DNA of 64,000 bases, from assembly GCA_002499445.1 (NCBI GenBank), contig DALS01000038.1:29669-93668 (forward strand), given 5' to 3'. Positions 25,969 through 35,506 of the stretch are shown in pieces. A model generated the notes under the pieces. It searched no databases. It was not told the DNA's origin and saw nothing but the letters and a program-made list of their open reading frames with translations. Position 1 is the stretch's first letter. Each line of letters starts with the position of its first letter. Source of the DNA: Methanosarcina sp. UBA293. GTDB taxonomy: Archaea > Halobacteriota > Methanosarcinia > Methanosarcinales > Methanosarcinaceae. The position numbers were made by a program, and so were the translations under genes.

Positions 25969-27396
25969 CTTTTTCCAGAACTCAGGCGTAAAGAGTAGGA
26001 TTACAGTATAAACTTCGAGCCTGCCAATCCACATATTTGCAATCAAAACCAGCTTTCCCAGGGGAGGAATAGGATCAAAACTGCCCATTGGGCCTACCAC
26101 GTTTAGACCTGGTCCTATATTACCGAGTGTAACTATGGATGCAGTAATTGAGGTTATAATGTCCATGCCCAGAACCGAGAGAATCAAGGCGCTTGAAAGA
26201 AAGACTAGCAAATATATGACAACAAATGAAACAATAGAATTGACAATCTCATCTGGCACGATTTTATTGTTAAACTTAACGTTTCTTACGGCTCTAGGAT
26301 GAAGAGCCTTGAACAGTTCTATTCTGCTGTGTCTGAGAAGGATAAGGATTCGTACAACCTTGATGCCCCCACCTGTGGAACCTGCACAGGCTCCAATGAA
26401 CATAACTATAATAAGTATCATTTTCGCAGATTCAGACCAGAGATTAAAATCTGTTGTTGCAAATCCTGTACTTGTTATTATTGTAACCACATGAAAGATT
26501 GCATACCTGAATGAATCAGAAAGGTTTGTGCCGAGGTCCCGCCAGAGCAAGAAGGTAAGAATCCCGCTTGCTGCAAGGATCAGGGCAATATAGAACCGGA
26601 ATTCATCGTCTTTAAAAAGGAGATTTTTGTCTATATAGATTGCCCTATAATAAAGGGCAAAGTTTGCACCTGCGACAAATGTAAAAAACGTTATTATATA
26701 TTCAACAAGAGGACTGTTAAAAGCCCCAATGCTCTGCCCGTAATTGGAGAAACCTCCGCAGCCCATTGCAGCAAACATATGGTTGAGTGAATCGTAGAGG
26801 GAGACTCCTGCAAGCAGGAGAGAAACAACCATCAGGAAGGAGATTACGAAGTAAATCGACCAGAGGATTCTTGCAGTTTCCCTAACCCTTGGCTTCAGCT
26901 TTTCCTCGGTGGGTCCAGGTGCTTCGGCTCGAAAAAGCTGGCGACCCGCAACCCCAAGTTTGGGTAGGATCGCGATGAAAAGCACGATAATACCCATGCC
27001 CCCGAGCCACATAATCAAGCCTCTCCAGAAAAGTATGCCTTTAGGATGGCTTTCTATATCAGTAAGAATTGTTGAACCTGTTGTGGTAAATCCAGACATG
27101 GATTCAAAAACGGCATTGAGAGGAGAAATCCCATCCATTATGAAAGGTATGGCTCCGAAAATAGCAGCTGCAAGCCAGCCTAGGGCAACGATTGCAATTC
27201 CCTCCTTGCGCATCCATTCCTCATCAGTCTTATAGGAGAGTAGGAGAAAACCTGTAACTGTGGTTATGAAAATCGAAACCAGAAAAGGAGTTAAACTCTC
27301 CCCGTAGTAGTATGAAACTCCGAGAGGGACGATCATGAATAGTCCCAAGAGCCTGAGCAGACCGCCAAGCACGTATAAGACAACTCTAAAATTCAT
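25966..27396 (-). CDS. trkH: TrkH-family potassium transporter, membrane subunit
   Basis: 476 residues from the ATG at 27394-27396. The ORF opens further up but overlaps trkA, and this start gives the normal TrkH length. About ten membrane segments with four pore-loop repeats: TTTGSTI, MGCGGFSN, TSTGFATTD and TLGNIGPGL, whose central Gly residues form the K+ filter. It works with the cytoplasmic TrkA-type subunits encoded immediately upstream. The stop codon lies in the edge of an intergenic repeat, so the last residues (FTPEFWKK) may have been altered by repeat insertion. Confidence 0.93.
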   Translation of the reverse strand: MNFRVVLYVLGGLLRLLGLFMIVPLGVSYYYGESLTPFLVSIFITTVTGFLLLSYKTDEEWMRKEGIAIVALGWLAAAIFGAIPFIMDGISPLNAVFESMSGFTTTGSTILTDIESHPKGILFWRGLIMWLGGMGIIVLFIAILPKLGVAGRQLFRAEAPGPTEEKLKPRVRETARILWSIYFVISFLMVVSLLLAGVSLYDSLNHMFAAMGCGGFSNYGQSIGAFNSPLVEYIITFFTFVAGANFALYYRAIYIDKNLLFKDDEFRFYIALILAASGILTFLLWRDLGTNLSDSFRYAIFHVVTIITSTGFATTDFNLWSESAKMILIIVMFIGACAGSTGGGIKVVRILILLRHSRIELFKALHPRAVRNVKFNNKIVPDEIVNSIVSFVVIYLLVFLSSALILSVLGMDIITSITASIVTLGNIGPGLNVVGPMGSFDPIPPLGKLVLIANMWIGRLEVYTVILLFTPEFWKK

Positions 27397-27451
27397 GCGG
27401 ATTCTCTTTTTTAAACTTGCTAAACCCTTTTGAATTTTTCGTATATATTCA

Positions 27452-28798
27452 TCACTTAAAAAATTTCTCCACCGTTGAAACCGTAGAAGACAGAGCAAAG
27501 ACTATTACCCTATCTCCTTCCCGAATTACGGTATCTCCTCTGGGTATAATAGTTTCATCATTATGAACTACCATGGTAACAATCGCTCCTTTAGGGAACT
27601 TGACCTTGTTAAGGGACTTTCCTACAATCTTCGAGTACCTTGAAGTCGTGTATTCGATAATTTCTGCCTTTTCGCCTTCGAGAGTGGTAAGCTTTTCAAT
27701 GCCTTTTCCCATTGTAAGCTTAAGTACTTCGTTTACAGTCGCTTCCCTTGGACTGACTGCCATGTCTATTCCGATCATTTCAAAAAGAGGTACATAATCC
27801 GGGCGGTCAGCTCTTGCAATAACCTTCTTTGCGCCCATTTGTTTTGCCAGAAGAGAGCATAGAAGATTTTTCTCATCGTTGTTTGTAACTGCAAGCACGA
27901 CATCCATGTCTTCGATATTCTCTTCCCTTAGAAGATTGACATCAGTGCCGTCCCCGTTTAAAATGAGGGCGTTTTCAAGCATCTCGGCAACTTCTATACA
28001 TCTGCTTCTACTGTGCTCGATAATCTTAAGGTCTGCATTTTCATCTTTATCTATCAATTTGGCAAGATAAAATCCTACAATCCCACAGCCAATAAGGAGA
28101 ATCTTATTTCTGTGGGGCTCCCCATTCCCAAAGAAGCGTCCAAGTTCTTCCAGGGCTTTTGGCTTGCCCACAACTACCACATGGTCATTTGCATAAATAG
28201 CATCCTCCCCATGAGGAATAACTATTTCATGTTTCCGAAAAATTGCACTTACAATGCAGCAGTCGTCAAGCTCGAGTTCCTTAATTTGTTTTCCTACAAG
28301 CTTACTGTCAGGACGGATAGCAAATTCCATCATCTGAACTTTCCCATCGGCAAAGACTTCAGTATCTATGGCTGATGGACTTGAAAGTACCTCGGCAACC
28401 TCCGAGGCAAGCGCAAGCTCAGGACAGATCATTAGGTCAACTCCGACCTGAGCCCTTGAGGTTACAGGCACGTCAATGTAGTCTGGATTGCTGACTCTTG
28501 CAATGGTTTTGGTTTCTTTCCAACCAGGATGGGACCTTATGATAAGTTTTGCAGTCATGCAGGCAACAATATTGACCTCATCAATCCCGGTGACAGCAAT
28601 CAGAATATCCACATCGTGAAGGATACTTGCGAGAATGTCAGCGTTTGCACCATTTCCCTCCAGCACCTGAACATCGAGTTCATCCGCCCTTTGGGCGACC
28701 TCCTCATTTTTCTCAACAACAATTACATCGTGTGTGTGAGAGAGGAACTTTGCGATATGATATCCAACCTCTCCTGCCCCTATGACTATTGCTTTCAT
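27452..28798 (-). CDS. trkA: TrkA-type K+ transport regulator (proximal copy)
   Basis: 448 residues from the ATG at 28796-28798, chosen because GAGG lies 6 bases upstream. It is a double RCK protein: Rossmann folds start at IGAGEVGYHIAKFL (residue 5) and IGCGIVGFYLAKLID (about residue 230), each followed by a TrkA-C domain. It binds NAD(H) or nucleotides and gates TrkH from the cytoplasm. It ends 55 bp before trkH on the same strand, so the two form an operon. It is very similar along its whole length to the next gene upstream. Confidence 0.92.
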   Translation of the reverse strand: MKAIVIGAGEVGYHIAKFLSHTHDVIVVEKNEEVAQRADELDVQVLEGNGANADILASILHDVDILIAVTGIDEVNIVACMTAKLIIRSHPGWKETKTIARVSNPDYIDVPVTSRAQVGVDLMICPELALASEVAEVLSSPSAIDTEVFADGKVQMMEFAIRPDSKLVGKQIKELELDDCCIVSAIFRKHEIVIPHGEDAIYANDHVVVVGKPKALEELGRFFGNGEPHRNKILLIGCGIVGFYLAKLIDKDENADLKIIEHSRSRCIEVAEMLENALILNGDGTDVNLLREENIEDMDVVLAVTNNDEKNLLCSLLAKQMGAKKVIARADRPDYVPLFEMIGIDMAVSPREATVNEVLKLTMGKGIEKLTTLEGEKAEIIEYTTSRYSKIVGKSLNKVKFPKGAIVTMVVHNDETIIPRGDTVIREGDRVIVFALSSTVSTVEKFFK

Positions 28799-28974
28799 AA
28801 GTTTCCTCAAAAAAGCTTAATTTCAGATAAATTAGCCTACTTACTTAAACCTGAAAAAATAAAAATTTAAATAGTTCTATTTATGACAAATATTATGTAA
28901 TACTACCATAAAAAGTCTTCAATAACCAAATATTGTTTTTCTTTATCCAAGAGAAAGTCCTCCAATTTAGAAGC

Positions 28975-30321
28975 TTACCTAAAAAACTTTTCTATTTCTG
29001 ATATTGCAGAAGCCATTGAAAAGATAACCACCCGGTCATGATCCTTAATAACAAAATCCCCTCTCGGGACTATAGTATCTTTTCCCCGGACCACCATATT
29101 GATTAGCGCTCCTCTTGGGAACTTTACTTTGTTTAAAGGTTTTCCTACAATTTTCGAGCTTTCAGAAGCCGTATATTCTATGATTTCCGCTTTTTCACCC
29201 TCAATGGTTGTTAGGGTTTGTATTCCCTTGCCCATTGTAAGCTTAAGTACTTCGTTTACGGTCGCTTCTCTGGGACTGACTGCCATGTCTATGCCAACCA
29301 TTTCAAAGAGGGGGAGGTAGTCTGAGCGATCAGCCCTGGCAATTACTTTCTTGGCTCCCAGTTGTTTTCCAAGAAGAGAACATAGAAGGTTCTTCTCATC
29401 GCTGTCCGTGACTGCAATAACAACATCCATATTCTCGATGTTTTCTTCCCTGAGCAGATTGAGGTCAGTGCCATCTCCATTCAAAATGAGGGCATTTTCC
29501 AGTGTTTCGGCAACTTCTATGCACCTGCTTCTGCTGTACTCGATAAGCTTAAGGTCTACATTTTCATCTTTATCAATCAGTTTGGCTAGATAAAATCCTA
29601 CAGCGCCGCAGCCTATAATAAGGACTTTGTTCCTGTGAGGCACCTTGCTGCCGAAAACGTTGCTCAGGTTCTCCATAGCTTCAGGTTTACCCACAACAAC
29701 CATACGGTCATTTGCCTTGATTATATCATTTCCATGAGGAATAATTATTTCATGATCTCGAAAAACTGCACTTACAATGCAGCAGTCTGCAAGCTCGAGG
29801 TCCTGCATCTCCTTTCCTACAAGCTTGCTTTCAGGACTTATCGCAAATTCAGTCATTTTGACTTTTCCCTCGGCAAACATCTCAACATCGATTGCGGACG
29901 GGCTTGACAGGATCTCAGCAACTTCGGAGGCAAGTGCAAGTTCAGGACAGATCATAAGATCAACTCCAACCTGGGCCCTTGAGGTTACAGGTGAATCTAC
30001 ATAATCAGGGTTGCTGACCCTTGCAATGGTTTTGATTTCCTTCCATCCTTGTTTGCTTCGAGTAATTAGCTTGGCAGTCATGCAGGCTACAATATTAACT
30101 TCATCGACACCGGTCATAGCCACAAGCAAATCAGTACCCTGAAGAATTTGTGAGAGGATTTCGGCATTTGCCCCATTTCCTTCGATAACAAGGACATCAA
30201 GTTCCTCTGCCCTTCTTGCTGCTTCTTCAACTTTTTCAATAATTATTACATCGTTTTCTGGGGAAAGAGCCTTTGCAATATGATAACCTACTTCCCCTGC
30301 TCCGATAATTATAACCTTCAT
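28975..30321 (-). CDS. trkA: TrkA-type K+ transport regulator (distal copy)
   Basis: 448 residues, the same double-RCK layout as the gene at 27452 and clearly its tandem paralogue; long blocks such as ARVSNPDY, CPELALASEVAE and SPREATVNEVLKLTMGKGI are shared exactly. AAGGTG lies 5 bases before the ATG. The 176-bp gap to the downstream copy is AT-rich, so each copy may have its own promoter. Two gating subunits with one TrkH suggests either hetero-octameric rings or alternate use under different conditions. Confidence 0.92.
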   Translation of the reverse strand: MKVIIIGAGEVGYHIAKALSPENDVIIIEKVEEAARRAEELDVLVIEGNGANAEILSQILQGTDLLVAMTGVDEVNIVACMTAKLITRSKQGWKEIKTIARVSNPDYVDSPVTSRAQVGVDLMICPELALASEVAEILSSPSAIDVEMFAEGKVKMTEFAISPESKLVGKEMQDLELADCCIVSAVFRDHEIIIPHGNDIIKANDRMVVVGKPEAMENLSNVFGSKVPHRNKVLIIGCGAVGFYLAKLIDKDENVDLKLIEYSRSRCIEVAETLENALILNGDGTDLNLLREENIENMDVVIAVTDSDEKNLLCSLLGKQLGAKKVIARADRSDYLPLFEMVGIDMAVSPREATVNEVLKLTMGKGIQTLTTIEGEKAEIIEYTASESSKIVGKPLNKVKFPRGALINMVVRGKDTIVPRGDFVIKDHDRVVIFSMASAISEIEKFFR

Positions 30322-30915
30322 AACACACCTTCAGAAAAACTGTCTTAAACTAACCTGAAATTTTGAAACCTGGCGAACAAAAAGCACAGGCATAAGACGA
30401 TCAAGATAGAAACCAAGATAGTAAAACTGAATTATAAAAAGTAAAAAGTCAAGAAGAACACCGAAAAGATAAAAGTGCAAAATATAGCCTGATAAATTGT
30501 TTGTTATGAAATTAATGAGCGTATTGACCATCTCTGGAAATTAAGTTTTTGCAAACTAAATTTATAAGACCTATATTTCTCGCGAATTAAATGCAGACTA
30601 GGTTCTAGAGTTATACAGTTATATAAATATTTTCAGACTTTGCAGCAATAAATGAAATATAAATATGAACAAACCCTGTAAAATAAAGTAAAGAAGAATA
30701 ATGAAAAATGAAGAAAGGAGAAGGAAGAGGAAAGACCCTAAAAAAGGTGAAGAAAACAAATGAAAAGAGAAATTCCACATTAGAGTGAAATTTCACATTA
30801 AAGAGAGAAAATCCACATAAAAAAGAGATATCTCATTAAAGAATATCGCATTAAAGAGAGATATTTCTGAAATGGCTAAATTCTGAAATGGTTAAAATGC
30901 GGCTAAAAGCTGCTT
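30322..30915. other. 594-bp intergenic region with degenerate short repeats
   Basis: No supported gene. A 66-codon hydrophobic minus-strand ORF (30331-30531) lacks a good binding site and is left out. Bases about 30767-30895 carry degenerate repeats of CATTAAAGAGAGA and TTCTGAAATGG. Confidence 0.5.
30767..30895. repeat. Degenerate tandem repeat downstream of dnaJ
   Basis: Units resembling TTCACATTAAAGAGAGA and ATCGCATTAAAGAGAGAT recur four to five times with variation, followed by two copies of TTCTGAAATGG-T/C-TAAA. Purine-rich on the plus strand. Looks like slipped-strand expansion; no function evident. Confidence 0.5.
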
Positions 30916-32082
30916 TTAACCTTCAAAGGCATCCTTTACCTTTTCAAAAAACCCTTTACTTCTCCTGGGTTTTTCTGTGGATTTCTCGTTTCTTCCCTTT
31001 TCATTTCGGTCAGGACTTTTGCCGCTACTCAGGGCTTCGAACTGGCGAAGAAGCTCTTTTTGTTCAGAAGTAAGTTTTCTTGGAGTCTCGATTACAACCC
31101 TGACGAGCTGGTCACCTTTTCTACTCCCATGCAAGTGCTGAATTCCTTTATCTTTAAGCCTGAATACAGAATGGGTCTGAGTTCCTGCAGGGATATTCAT
31201 CTTGACCTTTCCATGTAGGGTATCAACCATCACATCCGTTCCAAGTGCAGCCTGAGCAAAAGAGATCGGAAGCTCAGTAATTACATCATAATCGACTCTC
31301 TTAAAGTAATTGTGTTCCATCACATGAAGCACTACATAAAGATCTCCAGATGGAGCTCCAGGTTCTCCCGAATCTCCTTCTCCGCTGAGTCTCAGGCTCA
31401 TGCCTGAATCAGCTCCAGCAGGCACATTTATCGTTATTTTTCTTGTGTTTCGAATTCTGCCTGTGCCACTACAGACCGGACAAGGAGACTCAATAACCTG
31501 ACCCCTACCATGACAGGTGTTGCATGTGGAGGTGCTTACAAACTGCATACCCAGTCCAGAACGCGTAGTGCGGATTTGTCCTGTGCCGCCACATGTTGGA
31601 CAGCGCTTTGGACTTGTTCCCGGTTTGGCTCCTGTTCCAGAACAATTTGAACATCTTTCTGTCCTCGGAACGTCAATATCTTTACGGACTCCAAAAGCTG
31701 CTTCCTCAAAGGTGATATAAAGGTCATACTGAAGATCGGACCCTCTCCTTGGTCCCATAGGACCTCGTCTGCCTCCCCCTCCGAAAAACATCTCGAATAT
31801 ATCCCCGAAACCGCCAAAATCTGCACCCCGGAAGATATCTTCTGCGCTGTACTGCCCATTAATTCCAGCATGTCCGAAGCGGTCGTACTGAGCGCGTTTC
31901 TCCTCATCTGAAAGCACGGCATAAGCTTCAGAAATCTCCTTGAATTTATCCTCAGCCCCAGCTTCCTTATTCCTATCAGGATGATATTTTAGTGCAAGTT
32001 TTCGATACGTTTTCTTTATATCCTCAGGTGAAGCGTCTTTGGATAATCCAAGAATTTCGTAATAATCACGTGTTGTGGCCAT
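30916..32082 (-). CDS. dnaJ: Chaperone DnaJ (Hsp40, type I)
   Basis: 388 residues with all type I parts. J domain with the HPD triad (YHPDRNKEAG, about residue 34), a Gly/Phe-rich region, a zinc domain with four C-x2-C-x-G-x-G repeats (CSNCSGTG, CPTCGGTG, CNTCHGRG, CPVCSGTG), then the substrate-binding C-terminal domains. It delivers unfolded proteins to DnaK and stimulates its ATPase. A Lys/Arg-rich tail (RNEKGRNEKSTEKPRRSKG) is longer than usual. It lies 105 bp after dnaK, with two hairpins in between. Confidence 0.97.
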   Translation of the reverse strand: MATTRDYYEILGLSKDASPEDIKKTYRKLALKYHPDRNKEAGAEDKFKEISEAYAVLSDEEKRAQYDRFGHAGINGQYSAEDIFRGADFGGFGDIFEMFFGGGGRRGPMGPRRGSDLQYDLYITFEEAAFGVRKDIDVPRTERCSNCSGTGAKPGTSPKRCPTCGGTGQIRTTRSGLGMQFVSTSTCNTCHGRGQVIESPCPVCSGTGRIRNTRKITINVPAGADSGMSLRLSGEGDSGEPGAPSGDLYVVLHVMEHNYFKRVDYDVITELPISFAQAALGTDVMVDTLHGKVKMNIPAGTQTHSVFRLKDKGIQHLHGSRKGDQLVRVVIETPRKLTSEQKELLRQFEALSSGKSPDRNEKGRNEKSTEKPRRSKGFFEKVKDAFEG

Positions 32083-32116
32083 CAGGATTCCCTGTTATTT
32101 TAAAAAAGATAAAGCT

Positions 32117-32140
32117 CCGGAAACACAAGCAGGTTTCCGG
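32117..32140 (-). promoter_or_regulatory. Perfect 8-bp stem hairpin between dnaK and dnaJ
   Basis: CCGGAAAC (32117-32124) pairs exactly with GTTTCCGG (32133-32140) across an 8-base loop. Together with the hairpin at 32143 it fills the dnaK-dnaJ gap. Possible RNA processing or partial-termination signal setting the DnaK:DnaJ ratio. Confidence 0.6.
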
Positions 32141-32142
32141 TA

Positions 32143-32164
32143 AGGCCTGAGAATCTCCAGGCCT
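32143..32164 (-). promoter_or_regulatory. Second perfect hairpin between dnaK and dnaJ
   Basis: AGGCCTG (32143-32149) pairs exactly with CAGGCCT (32158-32164) across an 8-base loop. It is two bases from the neighbouring hairpin and 23 bases after the dnaK stop. No U-tract follows on the minus strand. Confidence 0.6.
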
Positions 32165-32187
32165 ATCTCTTATTACTTAGTTTTTCT

Positions 32188-34041
32188 TTATTTACGCTTT
32201 TCGTCGTCAACTACCTCATAATCGGCGTCGACTACTGTCTCATCAGGACCTTTTGCATCGGAATTTCCTGCTCCACCTGCAGCCTGTTGAGCAGCCTGTT
32301 GGGCTTTCTGGTACATTGCAGTTGAGATTGGGTATACAGCTTCCTGAAGAGTTTCGGTTTTTGCCTTAACGTCTTCGATATCCTTACCTTCAAGAGCTTT
32401 CTTAAGGTCTTCAACTGCATCAGTTACCTTTGACTTCTGGTCTTCTGTGGCCACATCTCCGGCTTCTTTCAAAGTCTTTTCTGCAGCATTGATCAGAGCC
32501 TCGGCATTGTTTGTGGTCTCGACATCTTCTTTGCGCTTTCTGTCTTCTTCAGCATGCAATTCCGCATCTTTGACCATGCGCTCAATTTCATCATCCGAGA
32601 GTCCACCTGGTTTCTTGATGGATATAGACTGCTCCTTGCCAGTTCCAAGATCCTTTGCACCTACGTGCAGGATACCGTTTGCATCAATATCAAAGGTAAC
32701 TTCAATCTGCGGGATACCCCTCGGAGCTGGTGGAATCCCATCCAGAGTAAAGCGACCCAGAGTTTTGTTTTCGACAGCAATTCCCCTTTCTCCCTGAAGA
32801 ACATGAATCTCCACAGACGGTTGATTATCAGCTGCCGTTGAGAAGACCTGGCTTTTCTTAGTGGGAATTGTTGTGTTTCTTGGGATTAATGGGGTTGCTA
32901 TACCTCCAAGCGTTTCGATTCCGAGAGTCAGAGGAGAAACATCAAGCAGCAGGACATCTTTGACTTCGCCCCCAAGCACCCCTGCCTGAATAGCTGCCCC
33001 AATTGCAACAGCTTCATCAGGGTTGATGTTCTTGTAGGGTTTTTTGCCCGTGAAATTCTCAACAAGCTCGACTACCGCAGGCATCCTTGTGGCGCCTCCG
33101 ATCAGGATCACCTTGTCGAGATCATTTGGTGTGAGCTTTGCATCGCTGAGAGCCTGACGCATGGAAACAAGAGTCTTTTCAAGGAGATCCTCAGTCATTT
33201 TCTGGAATTGGGCTCTGGTCAGGTCAATATCAAGGTGCTTGGGTTCTCCGTCTGGACCAACTGTAAGGAAAGGAAGGTTGATATTGGAATTCGTAACTCC
33301 GGACAGCTCGATTTTGGCTTTTTCCGCAGCATCAGTTAAGCGCTGGAGTACAGCTTTGTCCTTTGAGAGGTCAATTCCCTCGATTTTCCTGAACTCGGCA
33401 AGTAAATACTCTACAATGCGATGGTCGAAGTCATCTCCACCAAGGCGAGTATCCCCGCTTGTGGATTTTACCTCAAAGACTCCGCCTCCGAGTTCGAGAA
33501 TGGATACATCAAAGGTTCCGCCTCCAAGGTCGTAGACAAGAATAGTTTGCTCTACATCCCCTTTGTCGAGCCCATAAGCTAGCGATGCAGCAGTTGGCTC
33601 ATTGATAATTCTCAGGACATCGAGGCCTGCAATTGCTCCTGCGTCCTTTGTAGCCTGTCTCTGAGCATCATTGAAATATGCAGGAACTGTGACAACCGCC
33701 TGTTTGATAGTTTCTCCAAGATAAGCTTCTGCATCGGTTTTGAGCTTCTGGAGAATCATAGCTGAAATTTCCTGTGGAGTGTATTGCTTTCCCTGGAGGG
33801 TTACCTTGTAATTGGCGTCTCCCATATGTCTTTTAATGGAATAAACAGTATTTTCAGGATTTGAAACGGCCTGTCGCTTTGCGACCTGACCTACAAGTTT
33901 CTCCCCTTTTTTGGAAAAACCGACCACTGATGGAGTTGTCCTGCCGCCTTCGGCATTCGGGATCACGACAGCTTCCCCGCCTTCCATTACTGCCATGCAT
34001 GAGTTCGTAGTACCAAGGTCAATACCTAGTATTTTTGCCAT
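32188..34041 (-). CDS. dnaK: Chaperone DnaK (Hsp70)
   Basis: 617 residues. Hsp70 signatures: GIDLGTTNSCMAV at the N-terminus, VYDLGGGTFDVSIL and VILIGGATRMPAV, followed by the substrate domain and helical lid. The segment after IKRHMGD runs directly into YKVTLQGKQYTPQEIS, lacking the roughly 23-residue insertion of proteobacterial DnaK, as in Gram-positive and archaeal versions. The C-terminus ends in an acidic tail (DYEVVDDEKRK). GTGAGGA lies 7 bases before the ATG. Most archaea lack Hsp70; this set is generally taken to be acquired from bacteria. Confidence 0.98.
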   Translation of the reverse strand: MAKILGIDLGTTNSCMAVMEGGEAVVIPNAEGGRTTPSVVGFSKKGEKLVGQVAKRQAVSNPENTVYSIKRHMGDANYKVTLQGKQYTPQEISAMILQKLKTDAEAYLGETIKQAVVTVPAYFNDAQRQATKDAGAIAGLDVLRIINEPTAASLAYGLDKGDVEQTILVYDLGGGTFDVSILELGGGVFEVKSTSGDTRLGGDDFDHRIVEYLLAEFRKIEGIDLSKDKAVLQRLTDAAEKAKIELSGVTNSNINLPFLTVGPDGEPKHLDIDLTRAQFQKMTEDLLEKTLVSMRQALSDAKLTPNDLDKVILIGGATRMPAVVELVENFTGKKPYKNINPDEAVAIGAAIQAGVLGGEVKDVLLLDVSPLTLGIETLGGIATPLIPRNTTIPTKKSQVFSTAADNQPSVEIHVLQGERGIAVENKTLGRFTLDGIPPAPRGIPQIEVTFDIDANGILHVGAKDLGTGKEQSISIKKPGGLSDDEIERMVKDAELHAEEDRKRKEDVETTNNAEALINAAEKTLKEAGDVATEDQKSKVTDAVEDLKKALEGKDIEDVKAKTETLQEAVYPISTAMYQKAQQAAQQAAGGAGNSDAKGPDETVVDADYEVVDDEKRK

Positions 34042-34203
34042 GTTTTATCCTCACTAGATTATTTGGTTAATTATTCGATAAAGCTCTCAGATATTTCATT
34101 GAATTAAATTATTTGTTAAGTTATCTTATAAGCTATAGTAAAGTTAATCAGTTAAGTTTGAGAGTCAAATACATTTGAATTCAGGAGTGAAATTTTGCCT
34201 CCT

Positions 34204-34833
34204 TTATTTCCCTGCCTCATCAGGGTTTCTGGCCACTGAGACCATAGCAGGCCTGATAACTTTCGAGTTAAGAACATATCCGGATTTGTAAACTTCTACT
34301 ATAGTATTGTCCGGAACTTCAGAGGTCTCGACATGTTGAATTGCCTCGTGCCTATGAGGGTCGAATTCACTGGCTTTCTCACTATTGACCTTCTCAACCC
34401 CATACTTTTCGAGGATTGAGAAAAACTGTTTTGAAAGTTGTTCTATTCCGCTTACAATCGAGCTCATATCCTCTGCAGTCTTTGCAGATTCAAGGGCGCG
34501 ATCGAAGTTATCGGTAACTTCGAGAAAATCCAGAATTACCTGCTCAAGCACAGCTTTCCGGTTATCATCAATCTGGCGGGCAGTCCGTTTTCTGAAATTA
34601 TCAAAGTCTGCCGCGAGCCGGATAAGCTGGTCCTTAAGAATCTGGTTTTCCTCCTGACACAGAGCCTCAGGGTTTTTTTCAGCTTCCGAACTGGTGAAAA
34701 CTTCTTCGGAATTACCCTGTGTTCCATTAGCCTCCTCCGCCGAAGAACCAGAATTCCGGGTTGCGGAATTTTCAGCCGCAGCCAGGGTATCTTCTTTAGA
34801 ATCTGTATTTTCCTTTTTATTAAATATCTTCAT
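34204..34833 (-). CDS. grpE: Nucleotide exchange factor GrpE
   Basis: 209 residues. An acidic, low-complexity first 55 residues is followed by the long GrpE coiled coil (LIRLAADFDNFRKRT, VILDFLEVTDNFDRAL) and the C-terminal beta domain with the conserved VYKSGYVLNSKVIRPAMVSV. GrpE releases ADP from DnaK. AAGGGGATC lies upstream of the ATG. It heads the grpE-dnaK-dnaJ run; the 162-bp gap to dnaK could hold a second promoter. Confidence 0.96.
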   Translation of the reverse strand: MKIFNKKENTDSKEDTLAAAENSATRNSGSSAEEANGTQGNSEEVFTSSEAEKNPEALCQEENQILKDQLIRLAADFDNFRKRTARQIDDNRKAVLEQVILDFLEVTDNFDRALESAKTAEDMSSIVSGIEQLSKQFFSILEKYGVEKVNSEKASEFDPHRHEAIQHVETSEVPDNTIVEVYKSGYVLNSKVIRPAMVSVARNPDEAGK

Positions 34834-34968
34834 CAGTCGATCCCCTTCAAATAATTATAACGGTCCTCTCATCTTGATCTGTGATTGTTTGTAATTCTAT
34901 AAATAATTTTTGGCATTTAAATGAACATATTGCTTAAAAAAGAAAAGAAAAAAAGAGAAAAAGAAAAG

Positions 34969-35412
34969 TCAGTAAAAGCGATTCTGAAGTTTATATGAGA
35001 GTGCTTTGAGCATTATAACACTTGCAACCATGGAAGCCGCGACTGCTGAAATCACCTGATCCCATCCAATGGCCGAGATTCCTCCTCCCAGCGCAAACTG
35101 CACGCCTCCAACAAGCGACACAAACACAAAGGAAAAACCAAAACCTGCAAGAGCTCCTCCGATCAGGGAACTTAGAGTATCCAGCCCCTGTCTTTCGTAA
35201 AAAACCATACCTGCAATAAACATTACCGCAAAGATCAAAAGTACGACTGCAAAGGGTAATGGACTTTCTTTTGTGGAAAAAATCTCAAAAAGCCCAAGTC
35301 CCATATCAACTAAGAATATGCCCATGAGAATCGCAATAGAAAGAGTTTTAACAAACGGGTTTTCAAAGACCGACTGAGAATTAGGGTTTCTGCTGCTAAT
35401 AGTACCAAGCAC
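34969..35412 (-). CDS. Four-helix membrane protein of unknown function
   Basis: 147 residues starting with GTG at 35410-35412. Four hydrophobic segments (about residues 24-48, 52-72, 83-108, 115-140) with small polar loops and a short soluble N-terminus. Glycine-rich third helix (GGALAGFGFSFVFVSLVGG). No binding site is clear, so the start may be leaderless. No family recognised. It lies between grpE and the mfn genes on the minus strand. Confidence 0.5.
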   Translation of the reverse strand: MLGTISSRNPNSQSVFENPFVKTLSIAILMGIFLVDMGLGLFEIFSTKESPLPFAVVLLIFAVMFIAGMVFYERQGLDTLSSLIGGALAGFGFSFVFVSLVGGVQFALGGGISAIGWDQVISAVAASMVASVIMLKALSYKLQNRFY

Positions 35413-35506
35413 CTTTATGTTCTGCGATGTTAACTTTTAAACTATAAACCATACAGTTTATATAAACATTTACATATTCAATTTACTTAATCCAAAGCAT
35501 GCGCCT

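Noticed and set aside
30331..30531. 66-codon hydrophobic minus-strand ORF upstream of the distal trkA
   Set aside because: No convincing binding site and composition typical of translated AT-rich spacer; left out though a small membrane protein cannot be excluded.
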